DNA of 64,000 bases from Camarhynchus parvulus. Lineage: Eukaryota > Chordata > Aves > Passeriformes > Thraupidae. Position numbers and translations under genes: made by a program. Positions 26,102 through 38,023 of this stretch are shown in pieces. Under the pieces are notes generated by a model that saw only the letters and a program-made list of their open reading frames with translations, ran no database searches and had not been told where the DNA came from. Position 1 is the first letter of the stretch. Every line of letters begins with the position of its first letter. Location of the stretch: assembly GCF_901933205.1 (NCBI RefSeq), contig NC_044576.1, positions 8,465,024-8,529,023 of the forward strand. Reading direction: 5' to 3'.

Positions 26102-29100
26102 AAGATTAATTGGCCACCTTCAGGCACTGAAAGAGATGAGCATTTGAAATAAACATAAGGGTAAGAAAATGAGAAGTAATTAACCTTTCTGGCTCATCTG
26201 TCTCCCTGTGCTTGCAACCTGGCAATGCAGTTTTGTCACATCAATAAGAAAATATCTGATCCAGATACTGGTACTTTCATCAGCCCAGCACTCTTCAGTG
26301 CTCTCTATGAGATGAAAATAAAGCATATTCCTCCATCTGAACCATCACCAGCATGAAGGTGAGAACAGAGACTATTTCCAAAAGGCAAAAACCATGAAAA
26401 AATGAAATCTTCATTACAGGAAAAGCTTTTTTTGCCACATTTAAGTATCTGGTACAGGTGTGTTTCATTGTGTTCTGTGATAGCCATTTTTGAACCAATA
26501 TCCTCTATATGAGGTAACAGTGTGTTTGGGAGCGGGGAACTCAGCTTCTTATCCCACCAATTGTCTGATTCTTTAACTCTGCATCAGTCATAACTGGTTG
26601 ATTCACTGAAGGAGTAGGTTAGACCACCAGAAGAGAGTTTTGGGTGAAAATGTGATAAAGACTTATTCAGGAACAAGCTTGAAAACTGTTTTTATTAAAT
26701 CATAGAAGAAGGAGGAAAAACAAGACACAACAACCAAGACAACTGTGCATTTTTCTGAGCGTAATATGAAGATGCAGTCCTACTATATAATCCTCTGGTC
26801 TACTAACCTTGCATTTTGTTTTTCCACGATGTCAACAGAAGACTCAGTTCAATAGAAATTACTTACATATGGCCAATACTTGTTCTAACTAAAAAATACA
26901 AGAAAGAAAGAAACGCAACAAATTTCTCATGCCACATTGCTGTGCTGAGAATAAAATCCACTGCACAACCACCCTGCTCCATACCAACAGCCAAAGAATT
27001 TCTCAGCCTCAGTTACTGATATCTTCAGTACATGGGCTGGGGAGGCACAACCGCAGCTGAACAAGTGTCGTCTTGGACATTCAGCCAAAGGGATAGCACA
27101 GCAGAGTTGGTTGGGATAATTAGCAGTTGTAGGTTAAGATCAAGAACTTCCTAGCACAGAAGCACTTTTCTTGAAAAAGAAAGTCAGAGACGCCTGTGAA
27201 CAGCCCTCCAGTCCCCTAACAAGCAAGGACTAAAAATTTTCTAACAACAGAACTGAAACTCACTTGTCTAAATTATTTTAAACTCTAGTCCTATTGTACT
27301 AGGAGGGAAGTAGAACCTCCCATGGGTGTTTTCAGAGTTCACAACAGAGAAGAATCCTTTTTTCCTTAGTATCCTTTTTATCTTAGATAACAATGACATT
27401 GTGAAGTGCATGCAGTGATGAAGACCATAGAATTTCACATACATTCAGACTTCTTCCTCTTTTACTCCCACCCACTTCCCCCACCACACCCCAGAGTGAC
27501 AATCTTTTTCAATTTGTCATATGAAAGTCTGTCAAATGAAAATTTTTTCTCCATCACCATATAATCTCCACTGATGAATGATCAGGAATCTCTACCAATT
27601 TACACAGATAAAGACTTCAGAAAAATACAAAAGCTTTTCAAACTAACAAAGACTTGACTGATTTGAGTTGCACATAATCTCTAGTCATCTGGAGCTTTAG
27701 TTTTCCTGTACAAAACGAGACAGTGATGCTCTCCTGGAGAGCACAGCCACTCATCTTGCATGCCTTGCTCTCTTCGTGCATCACACACAAGGGGAAGATC
27801 AGTGCTGTGCCTGCAGTGCAAAGACTGCTAGTGACAGCAAGACTGCCAAGCTCTAAAGAGAACCTTGGCAGTAAAAATTCTACTAAAAAAAGGTGCTGTT
27901 TTGTTTTTGGGGTTTTTTTCTATAGGTCAGTAGTTTGAATTCTGTCCAAGTCAACACCACACAAAGGTTGTTATCTGATGCCTGATCTTGAGGTGCTAAA
28001 TGATCTCAACTCTGACAGCAGAATCTTACCAGCTTTGCTCTCTGGGGTCTGCTCTGACATGTCTGGAAGGGGTGGTTGTATTTAGCTGCTTCGAGCACAA
28101 GCCCACAGAAAAACACCCTCATTAGAACTGTCACCCTTATACCTCTCCACAGAGAAGCTAAAGACCTCAGCAAGCAAGTGACCTCATCTCTCCTGCAGCA
28201 ATTCCCCAAGGACTGAGTCAGCTCACGGACAAAACTTGGAGATTACAACCTGTATCTGGATTCACAGGTTACAATTTTCCCCTTGGTTAATCAAGGCCTT
28301 TTTACACAAGGCAATAAAAACTAACAAAGCAAAAAATTAACAAGTAACACCTTCTAAGTAAAAGGAAATAGGGCTAGTGGACCTCCAGTTAGGGGCAGTG
28401 GACCTAAAAAATGTGAAGAACACATCAGATTTTGTTATTGCAAGTGACAACAGGAGTTTCTATTAAACCAACAGAAGTGTGCAAAAGGCAAGAATCCCAA
28501 GTCTGATGGAGTTGAAACATTAATTCCTCTGTTAATGTACTGCTAATATTTTTTAATATATGACATCCAATAGAGGCTATATTCACCCTAACATCTTTAA
28601 CAACCCTAAATCCCTGAACGATCCACAGATTTTTACAAGGTTTGTTTACCACAAAGTTTCATTCCAGTCCACTGCTCCAACCCCAGATTTTAAAAACCAT
28701 AAATACTATTCTCAGCTCCTTGGAAAAAAAACCCAAAAAACAGACCACATTCAGTATTGTTCCATTTACAGGTTACTGCTTTAGCATCCTAAACCCCCAT
28801 GCAATTAGAGATGGGAACTGCCCAATAAGCAACGCTTGCATCTCGTTCTGGAAGGTCCCCAGATAGATGATTTACAATCTGTAACATTTTTATAGATCAT
28901 AAGGCTGGTTTACATCTCTTTTATGAGATGTTTTAAAATTTATAAGTTTTCATTTTCCCCTCCCTTGGAGTCCAGTTATTAGTGAAGAGAGGCTTTATAG
29001 GTAGCAGGGAAGAAGGAAATTATCAGATTAAAAAACAAACAGAAAAAATCCATATAATATTTCAACTCCTCCATTCTATAAAAGAATGGGGAATAAACTA

Positions 29101-30417
29101 GCTTGGTAGGACAGTGCTTAATCATTTAAGATACATTTGGACACCTCTGAATCCATTTATAGCCTATGTTACAGAATATAACATCAACATAACAATTTAT
29201 TCTAAGTACATAGTACAAAAAGAACAACTTTAGAACAAACATTTTATTTTAAAATAGGTTTTAATTGGTAAGCAAAAACGTAGGGAGAATTAGAAATTTC
29301 ACAAAAATGCCAAATCTAGAGCATCATAAATTTTAATGCCATAGATTACTAGTCATTTCTGCTATCATGAAGAAGAAAATTTTAACTTAGCAATAAAAAC
29401 TCCCCACACAAACTTAGAATACCTTTCTCCCAATATTTAGAATGGTTTCTCTCTAATTCTCCTCTTCCTTTTGTATTTAAAATACTTGAACTAAGTGGTT
29501 AAGGTTATTTACAGGAAAGAGAGGACAAATACCAATGGCGAACTTCAAATAAATAGATTTTATACTGCTTCATGAGAATAAAGTGCAGAGATTCAGCTCT
29601 GATCAAACCAGCTCTAAGCCACACAGATAGATTAGGATCTATGACTTAATCATACATTCTCCTCAGAGGGCTTTAGAATTTTATAAATAAGTATTTTGCT
29701 ATTAATAAGATGTATTCTCCAGGTCATTTTAAGATACACATCTTGAAGAACGAATCTTTGTAGTTCAAAATTATGCTTTTATCATATTAACTTCCTTGTT
29801 TTTTAAAATCTTATATATCTTTTTTCACCAAGGTATTCACTTCTATTTTGTACAGCATTCATCTCTATCTTTTAAAAGACCAGCAGAACAAGTGTAAGAA
29901 AACTAAAAATACCTTGTTTTTAAATAGGTGAAATAGCACTTAGTGTAGTTATTATCTAAAAAAAAAAAAGCTGTAGTATTATACTTATCTTTCAAGAAAA
30001 AAGAACTTAAGAACCATTTTTCAGTAAGGCGCAGACAATTGTCAGAAGGTGTCTATTCAAGTTAAATTGAATAGCTTAACCCACATCACACAACCCTAAT
30101 CAAGCACAGTATTGCTTATTAAAGGATATGTTTTCCCAACAAGAGAAAGTACTCAGCATTTGAAAAAAAATCCTACATTTAAATTATAAATGTCATTGCA
30201 TTCTTAATTTCAAAGATAAGTCATTAACATTCACATACATGGAATTTTGTGGCAAATGCAAGAGCAGAAAGCTGAACCAACTTTCTCATACAAGCAAACA
30301 TGTTGCTAGAAGAGCAATCACTTCCTATAACACAAGATTTTGAAAAAAACTTTTCCAATCTGGAATGATATTTTTAAGTAAAAAAGTACAACAGAAGCCA
30401 AATGTCTAATAAACACT
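26102..30417. other. AT-rich gene-free stretch
   Basis: No gene found. The part from about 28880 to 30300 is the most AT-rich large block in the window, with many short A- and T-runs and very few CpGs. A minus-strand frame of 75 codons (28425-28652) and similar short frames are unsupported. The plus-strand sequence near 27900-27917 has the T-run-plus-GGGG texture also seen at 12.5 kb. Confidence 0.6.
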
Positions 30418-30492
30418 GTTTACAAAAAAATCCAAACAAACAAAACCAAAACAAAAAAAATTTTAAAACCCCACACAACAAAGCAAGCATAC
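30418..30492 (-). repeat. A-rich low-complexity tract
   Basis: A-runs are interrupted by CC or CCCC on the plus strand, so the minus strand reads as T-runs broken by G. This is the same texture as 12500-12660 in the opposite orientation. It keeps a minus-strand frame open (30420-30677) whose peptide is Phe/Val/Leu-rich and not credible. Confidence 0.6.
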
Positions 30493-30763
30493 AAAAGTCC
30501 TGACATACCCAGGTAAGCAACAAGTATGCTGAAAAGAATTATTAGCAAAGCACAAATATTTACAAGGTAGTCAAACACAGCTTTCCACTCCCACAGAAAT
30601 TGGGCAGTAAAGAGCAGATACAGAACAGATGACAATGACAGTTTCATTTGGAAATTCAAGGGTTGTTTTCCAAACAAATCTGTGTCTCAGTATCATTAAT
30701 CCAGAGGTCAACCAAAGTAGCCTGGCAAAGGTAGCTCAAGCCAATCTCCACGCCTTTTGGCTC

Positions 30764-30778
30764 AAAAAAAAAAAAAAA
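30764..30778 (+). repeat. A15 homopolymer flanked by 9-bp inverted repeat
   Basis: Fifteen A residues. AGGTAGCTC (30729-30737) before it and GAGCTACCT (30782-30790) after it are reverse complements. There is no SINE body upstream that I can recognise, so it is not called a retroposon tail. Confidence 0.75.
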
Positions 30779-30799
30779 GAAGAGCTACCTCTTCCTTCT

Positions 30800-32062
30800 T
30801 CAGCTTGTACTTCCAGCAGATCCAAGAGAGAAAAGGAGGAAAAAGAGAGTACTTTTGAGTTGAGTTTGGGGCAAAATTCAAAATTTCAGTTTTGGCTGCA
30901 AAAGCCCAGTAGTACTTGCTCATTTCCCCACCCTTCTTTCTACCCATCTCTCCTCTAAAGCTTCACAAGGATTCTTGGACAAAGCAAGAAACGTTAAGCT
31001 CAGAGACATGTGGCTCCTCTTGATTTCACACAAGGTCATGACTTGCATGTTTGCTCAGTAGCCAGACAAATACCACATGGACTATTCTGGAAGGCATTGT
31101 ACATGCAGATTTCAATGTACCAAAACATGTCTTGCTCAGTTTAAAGAAGTCAAGTAGGTTCTAGTAGCACATAAGCCTGTAAAATTATTACCAAAAGGCC
31201 CAGTTGCTATTGTTTACATTCCTTGACCAACAATGACAATCACATTTCACAGGTTATTCCCTGCCTTATCAAAAGACACTAATACAATTGTAATAATCAC
31301 ACAGTAGATATCAGCATGTTCTGTTTGAAGCATGATAAACATTTTTCAGAACTTTAGCCTAAGTGCATATGTTTTGCAAAGCCAGGGGTTTCCACAGCAA
31401 CTGCTGAGGGACCACATAAATATAAACATAATTCTGCTGGTACCAAAAAACCCCTTGGCCCAGATCAATCAGCAAACTTTAGTATTGGGTTGGCTCCCAA
31501 CCAATCTCCTGTCAGAGATCTGTCATAGCAGAAAATATGTAAATATCAGTTCCTCAGCATTCACTTCCCAAGAGCACAGGATTTATGCAGTGCACAGCTT
31601 CCAATGCTCTATCCAAGACCGAAAGCCTTGCACATAAAGCACCAACTCTAAGTACAGTTGTAAGCACTTTGAACATGTCTGTTCACAGCATGGAACAGCT
31701 GGGTGTTTTACATTCAACTCCGTTCAACTCATGAGTACTTTATCAAACCATCCAGCATCCAAGATTCCAGACCTCCAAAACATTTGTAATCTGCCTCATG
31801 TATTGTTCCATGAAACAATAAAGAGCTCAATATCTCTCCCACTGCTTTATGAGGTTAACCTTTCTCTCCCTTGAATAATACATCACTACTACTGAATGCG
31901 GGGTCCTTGAGTTGCTTCCAAAAAAGTTAAAAACCTCCTTCTCCTCAAACCAGTCCACTACAAAATAAGTAGTAAATCATCTTTATTATAAATGCAGACT
32001 ATTTTCCCAGCTACATTTCCCTTCCAAAGAACAAAATTGTTCTGCTGATGGCTTAACAAATA
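30800..32062. other. Gene-free stretch
   Basis: No gene recognised. The largest frame (31332-31637, plus, 101 codons) has no in-frame acceptor or family signature that I can identify. A purine-rich segment lies at about 30818-30852. Confidence 0.6.
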
Positions 32063-32160
32063 CCACAGAATCACAGAACTCCACGCCTCCCTGGGCAGCT
32101 GTTCCAGTGCTCTGCCACCCTTCACATAAAGTTCCTTCCTCGTGTCATTCAACATCAAAT
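32063..32160 (-). mobile_element. CR1 retrotransposon fragment
   Basis: CACAGAATCACAGAA is followed almost at once by CCTCCCTGGGCAGCTGTTCC, AGTGCTCTGCCACCCTTCAC and ATAAAGTTCCTTCCTCGTGT. This corresponds to the reverse complement of the CR1 segment 'CTCTGGGCAACCTGTTCCAGTG...CACCCTCACAGTAAAG..TTCTTCCT'. Compared with the 21-kb copy, the roughly 100 bp next to the 3' end are missing, so it carries an internal deletion or the tail-like repeat is incidental. Weak similarity may continue to about 32185. It has no coding capacity. Confidence 0.8.
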
Positions 32161-32185
32161 GCCACAAAAGGACTCTCCCCCCTCC

Positions 32186-33340
32186 ATCTAGTTCCATGCA
32201 AACTCACACACATCTTAAATAGAGAAGAACCGTAAAAAAGTTGGTACCAACACCACCAAACTTTGAAGTAACCTAGAAAAACTTTTGAAGTAAAGCTTTT
32301 ATTTCTTCAAATATTGCTCAGTTGTTCTGAGATAAATTTAGCAAGATGATCAAACAAAACCCTTAATTAACTCAATTTATTCTCTCTATAGTTATTCTAC
32401 ACGTTGTGATCCACCTACAACTTTAACAAAACACACTTTCTAAAATTTATTTTTTCTGAAAGCAAGAGTAGATCTTCACTGCTCTGGTGGTTTCAACAGG
32501 CAAAGTGAGAGGGAATAAATGAGGGTGGGGTATAACAAGTAGTTCTGTAAGTAGGAAAACTAGTCAGAGTAATTTCCAATGGATTTATGTTCTAAGAGGA
32601 GCCAATTCTGGAATCTAAAGCATAAATAATTTCAGGAAATACAAGGGATTCCATGGCCAAGAAGCAAACAAATCATCTTCTGTTGAAATTCTGTTGTGGT
32701 AAAAACAGGGAAGCCCCTGTCCAAGCACAGGGCCTCCTTCACAGCAGGGAATTCTAATAGGATCTCCCCAAAACAGCCCTCTCTTCTTTGATTTTGCTCT
32801 CCTGTCAAGTTCAGCTGAAATTAAACCAGACTACAAGAGAAGAGGAAATACACGTGTAAGCACAAACAAATTTCCCTTGGAAAACAAGATGCCATTTTAA
32901 AAGTTAATATGAAAAGCTTTTGTTAGCTAGAATTAGCATAAATCACAGTATGTGTTTCCATTTTATAATTATGCTATGTGTATGTTGTGCATGCTACAAG
33001 TTCTCAAAGTCATTTTAAACTTCACGTTTTTGTAAGTAACTGTGTATATATGCTTAAACATAAAGATCCTTGATTAAATGCATATATAAAAACCAGAAGG
33101 AGTTCTATTTTTCCCCCTTTTTGGCTACTCAGCATTATTTAACTCCTGAAAAATTATAAGCCTGAAAACACTGAATTATCCAGTTGTCTCACAAAAGAAA
33201 ATGTTTCCATTTAGAAAAAATAAAATGAAACACAGAAATAACTCTTTTAAAGAAATTAATTCAGAAAGAATAAAGGTGCCCAGGAATCACTATTCTCTGG
33301 TTTACTTCCTTAATAATTGGTAGAGAAAACAAATGTTATG
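32186..33340. other. Gene-free stretch
   Basis: AT-rich sequence with no frame, repeat or RNA gene that I can support. It lies just downstream, on the minus strand, of the 33.4-kb exon candidate. No AATAAA there is close enough to the candidate stop to be convincing as its poly(A) site. Confidence 0.55.
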
Positions 33341-33374
33341 TTTTCTCATAACATTTCTCTATGTTATGAGAAAA
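33341..33374. repeat. Perfect 14-bp inverted repeat
   Basis: TTTTCTCATAACAT (33341-33354), a 6-base spacer (TTCTCT), then ATGTTATGAGAAAA (33361-33374). It overlaps the stop end of the 33.4-kb minus-strand open frame. Fourteen exact pairs around a 6-base loop are unlikely by chance in 64 kb, even at this AT content. Confidence 0.9.
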
Positions 33375-33690
33375 AAAAATTAGTTCTGCATAAAACATGC
33401 ATCATTTCTGACAAGACTTTATTGTAACTTCTGGTGAGGATATGTAGTTTTGTATTTCCATTGACAGTACTTTCATCCAGTGCTCCTTTCACAGCTTTCA
33501 TGCTATTTAAAGGTACAAAAGACCTACAAGAACTGCTAATATCATGGGTATATGTGATTTCCCCTGTATGCTGGATTTCTGTTCCCCCTACAGCAAATAG
33601 CTCTTCATCACTGCAAAAGGTATAGTCCAGCCCCACAGCAAAAGGACACCGGGCATGTCGAACCCTAAAAAGCTTTGGCACACTCTCAAA
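33364..33690 (-). CDS. Candidate exon, unknown protein
   Basis: Reading the minus strand, TTTTTCTGTGCTGTTTCTAG ends at 33691. This is a strong pyrimidine tract plus AG acceptor. The sequence after it is open from the first base for 108 codons (FESVPKLFRVRH...) to a stop at 33364. Codon use looks natural, with mixed codons, several acidic and basic residues, and CpGs retained near the start (CGACA, CCCGG). I see no membrane segment, signal peptide or motif that I recognise. There is no strong donor inside; the best is TGTAG/GTCTTT at about 33521. An AATAAA (33423-33418, minus) precedes the stop, which is odd for a terminal exon. The last codons run into an A/T tract and a palindrome, so the true coding end may be earlier. 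No protein family is assigned. It could be an internal exon, an exon of a long non-coding RNA, or an old exon-like relic. Confidence 0.33.
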   Translation of the reverse strand, partial: FESVPKLFRVRHARCPFAVGLDYTFCSDEELFAVGGTEIQHTGEITYTHDISSSCRSFVPLNSMKAVKGALDESTVNGNTKLHILTRSYNKVLSEMMHVLCRTNFFFS

Positions 33691-33699
33691 CTAGAAACA

Positions 33700-35146
33700 G
33701 CACAGAAAAATCACAATTCATCTTTCTGAATAAACAGCGGCAGGAAAGGAGAAATGGCACACTATCCCCCACAGTCACAATGGTACAACAAGCCCTCAGG
33801 AAAAAAATATATCACCCAGGAGACAGATTAAAAAGAACCCATAGAATGTGATGAAGAGTAAAATTGGAGCAGTAGAAGGGAAGATGAAAGTGATACATTC
33901 ACATCCCTTAATTACTGAGTTTGGGGCTTGCCTCACCCTCCCCCCACTCCCTATCTGCATTTGCTTAATCTTGTGGAATTCAAACTATGCCTTTCTTTAA
34001 ATATTCCTTTAAACACAGCCCTAGAAGTGGCACTCAGATTAATGGTCATTATTAAGAACATGACATGTGCAATGCAAATTGCTAAAGCTGCCCCATTTTG
34101 CCCCAGAGACTGGAGAGCAGACTGGGACTGGGGGCTGATTATCAGGGGGTGGAGTCATTTTCCTTCACTTTCTTGGTCTACAAAACACACAAATGTTTGT
34201 GTGCAAAGTGGAAGCCCTCTGTGGGAAATGTCAAATGCAAAATAACCACCACCACCTCCCCTCCCATCACTTACAGCTGGCATTTACCTTCTTCCTGAAA
34301 GAGTTGAAAGACGTTTAAGTTTTATCGAAAAAAGATTAAAATATGTTTCTCCCATCTCCGGGAAGTGCCCTACATGTTTCACTGACTAATGTCTGATGGA
34401 GTAGTGCTGCCATAATCATCCCTTGTCCTTTGTGAACAGTGAGGAAGGCAAGATTTTCATCTATTCTTATTAAAATAATAGAAATCCAAGTATAAATAGT
34501 TTATTCAAATGAGAAGCATTTCTACTACTTTAAATTCATCTCAATACATACTTCACACTTATCCTCCATCCCTCAACTTCAGTCCAAGAAAACACCCTCC
34601 TTAAAAAAAAAAAAAATCATTAATTCCTATGCTTTATCTATACTAGCAAATAACTTAAGACAGTGTGAGGAGATCTTGCACTCTGAGCACTGAACCAGCT
34701 GGTGCTGATCACCAAGTGCTCCCAGAATAGGATTACAAGGGCTTTACTTGGGGCTAGCACTGATCCAGTGCTGTGGGCTAACTGCCCCTTATCAGCTGCA
34801 GGAGTGCTCCTGGAGAGCATCTTCCTACTGAATTTAATTTGAAAAAGCCTGGTTTGTGAAGTCTGAAATTGCTTCATGACACAAACCAAAAGGTACCAAC
34901 TGGAGCAGAGACTGATTTAAAAATTAACCTAGTGATTTAAATGATTTAAACTCATATCTATACACTCACACACTTAAGTCCCTGTTGGGATATCATTCTT
35001 TTTTGTTGAAGGTTCCCCAAGAAAATGTGCAGAGAATGTCCACCTGCACTAGTACAAGAAATTAAACAATCTCACAGCTTTCACCTGTGCTGAGAAGTAC
35101 AAAGGAGGGGCTGGGTCCAAAGGCAGTTACAACACAGGTGCTGCTT
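33700..35146. other. Gene-free stretch upstream of the exon candidate
   Basis: No gene. It holds an A14 run (34603-34616) and a C-rich segment (33932-33951) that falls just short of a minus-strand G-quadruplex pattern, since one run cannot be split. The 105-codon plus-strand frame (33928-34245) is unsupported. Confidence 0.55.
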
Positions 35147-35242
35147 TCACAGCCCCTCACACTTCACCTGGCTCTCAGTCACAGCCCCTCACACTTCACC
35201 TGGCTCTCAATCACAGCCCCTCACACATTTCACCTGACTCTC
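35147..35242 (+). repeat. 32-bp tandem repeat, three units
   Basis: The units start at 35147, 35179 and 35211. Each opens with TCACAGCCCCTCACACTTCA or a close variant and continues with CCTGGCTCTCA. Units 1 and 2 are nearly identical. Unit 3 has ACATTT for ACTT and GACTCTC for GGCTCTC. The period is not a multiple of three, so the open frame across it (35087-35278) is not evidence of coding. Such arrays often vary in copy number between individuals. Confidence 0.92.
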
Positions 35243-37949
35243 CACTGCATTATCCATTTTCCACCTTCTAAAGCATAAAATCAGTCCAAGATGAACTTGC
35301 AAAAAGCTATTTTGTCAAGAGCTCAAACTTCTTTGGAGGTATATTGCTATCAGTCTTTGAATCATAAGCAGCAGTTTCCATGCAGGCCTCAGCTCTTAAG
35401 ATCTCTACAAAAAGTCATAACCAATCTCAACTTAATTGGAGAAAAAAGCTTTTTTTTTTCTTTGCTAGAAGGCTAAAACAATAAGCCTACACCTTCAGCC
35501 TAGCACTGAAACTACAGAATATAATATTAAAAGTACTAAGACTGTTATGGGTAAACCTAAAAAAAAATTTGATGTAATTACTTCAAAAAATAACATTTAA
35601 CTTTGAATTTTAATTAAAATTATAATTTTTAAATTTATTTGGCACAGCATGTTGGAAAAACAAAATACTTGTTTATTCAAGTGTGTTATGTCTCAGCTTC
35701 TGGTAGCTCAAACCTCTTGTGCTGAAGTGTACCCAAAACTCCATTGTTAATATACTGCCCTATACTGTGGAATGCCTTGGTGACACCTGATGCCTGAAAT
35801 TTTGCATAAATCCACCAGGGAAGATGTTAAGTCATGGAAAAGAAAAGTGGAGAAGTGAAGAGAGAAAGCAGAAATCTCTAACACACCTTATAATTTTTGA
35901 ACAATTGCCTCCTCCCCACAGCCTTACTTGAGGGCAGTAAGAAGAAACCCCTAGCTCAGGCTGGATTTCAATTAGCTGAGTTTGTTTCTCCTTATTTCAG
36001 GGCTAGAGGAGATACCTCAATTTCTGCTCTGGGTGCAAAGTGGAAATGGTTTTTTTATTAGGAGCTGAAGGCTTGGCTGGAGTTCCCAAGGGCAGTCTGC
36101 AGACCACTTATCATTGATTTAATTATTCTCATTTTTCCCTTCCCAGAGCTACTTAAGGTTGGATTTCAATGGCAGCAAACTTGTCTAATATGAAAAAAAA
36201 TACTTCCTAACAGGCAGCTACAGTAACCTCCCCCCAGCAATTGCACACATCATTCCTTCCACTCTTCAGGAGAGATGTTTTGGGGAGGCAAAGCAACCCA
36301 TTCTACCACACCAGAGACAGGTAACAGCAGTATGAACTCTCTCATTACGAGTGGCACTCCAGATAAGAGCTTTCAGAGATGACAGTGATGAAAGTTTATG
36401 GTTGATAAATCAATACTGCATATGAATAGTAAGAAGTAAAGCAATCAATGGATTGCAATTATGTATGTACCCCATCAGGACAGGAATCAGTCATTCAAAG
36501 TGGAGCTAAAATAAAAACCTCTCTCTAGATGAGCTAGTGGGATCAACAGTAATCCTTCACAGCTGGACACGTGCACCCTACAGCACTTCACAGAGCTCAA
36601 AAAATACAACCCAAGAGCTCATTTACACACTGCTAGTTTAGGAACACTGAGCTGCCTTTCAGCTGATAGATATCTCACAGTTTTTACAGCCTCTGAAATA
36701 AATCCTTGTAATTCAAAGTGTGCCATTAGCATTCACAAAAGGTGAAACAGTCCCCCCAAACAAAAGGAAACTATACCCTTGAACAGTTATTCAGAAACTT
36801 CTGTAATAACTTAATGCAAAGAAACTTCTGTTTACTAACAGCTAGCAATTAAAGCCCCAGAGCATTCACCTTGTTTCATTCCAAACCCTTGTAACTTGCA
36901 TGAAAAAAGTCTCTAGGACAGTCAGAATAAAAATGAAGTATCTTTTAAAATGTGAGAGAGCTGTACCTAATTACAAACCACAATAAGTTTCAGCTGGTGC
37001 TTTAAAAATGTTTCCTAATACTAGAGCTTAGCAGTTGCCCAGTCAAGCTTTTCCAACCAACCTCCTAGCTATATATGCTCTAGTTTTCTAAAGGGGATAT
37101 TGTTACAGAAGGAGAGCCATGAATATTGATGTACTCACCTCCAACTTGTCTCTTACATTCATAGCACAATTAAGAGTTAGGCTTTGCTCCCTACCTTTTA
37201 CACCCACTTTTCACAGGTGCAAAGGGTTTCGTTAAACAAGCAGGACAGAATGAATCCATAGAGTACTGGGTGTAATATCAGCATAAAAACAGATAAATCC
37301 AAAGTGATTTCTAATGCACATCATTCAAAATCTGTCTCATCCACTAGTATTCCATAAAACACACAAAAACCCTTGATCTCAGTCTAGTTTACTAACAATT
37401 AAGAGCCAAGCTGCATTAAATCAATCAATATGAAAACTAGTGGATTTTACTTTAAAATCTTACATATAATTATTAGACATGCAATAGAATTGCCTTCTTG
37501 GAGGCACAACAGTTTCCAGACAGACAGCCAACACATCTAAATACCACATAAGTCACAATCCCCTGCCCAAATGGAGCTAGGTCTGAAACATGGAGAAGTT
37601 TTTCCAGCTCAGGCTTAACTCCTTCCAGCTCAGGTACTTTCTGCACATCAATCTTGTCACTCTGAGACAGTCCTGGGAAGGATTTATGCCTTACCTAGCC
37701 CACAAACACAAACCAAGTCTCATAACATATATAAAAACATACCCTCACAACAAGCAAAAGTAACCCAAAACAGAGGAAATAAATAAGACTTATTTGCTAC
37801 CCACAGAGAGAAATTATGCCATCAACTCCTAAAACACAGAAATCTGACCTGAGAGCCGTTGTTTGAAGGAAGAAAAGCAGGCAGTCCCCCAGCAGACAAC
37901 CACCTCTCTGGAGCACCCTCAGTGTTCTGCTGCAGCAAGGCCACCTCTA
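35243..37949. other. Gene-free stretch
   Basis: No gene recognised. At about 35560-35645 the sequence is almost pure A/T. The section 35930-36080 is somewhat GC-richer without CpGs. A T9 run lies near 35451. Confidence 0.6.
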
Positions 37950-38023
37950 CCCCAGGTGTTGCAAATTAATGCCCTTCCCCAGGTGTTGCCAATCCCCTGC
38001 CCCGGGTGTTGCCAGTCCCCAGG
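37950..38023 (+). repeat. Short minisatellite, three degenerate units
   Basis: Three units beginning CCCCAGGTGTTGC or CCCCGGGTGTTGCC start at 37950, 37977 and 38000 (periods 27 and 23 bp). They lie in the most C-rich part of the window and keep open a 129-codon plus-strand frame (37863-38252) that is Pro/Gln/Ser/Cys-rich. That frame is the longest in the window but shows no start context, splice site or family similarity that I can identify. Confidence 0.75.

Noticed and set aside
30729..30790. SINE with A-tail at the A15 run
   Set aside because: No Pol III box-like body upstream and no target-site duplication; the flanking 9-bp match is inverted, not direct.
33932..33951. Minus-strand G-quadruplex
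   Set aside because: The middle C6 run cannot be divided into two runs of three with a loop, so only three runs are available.
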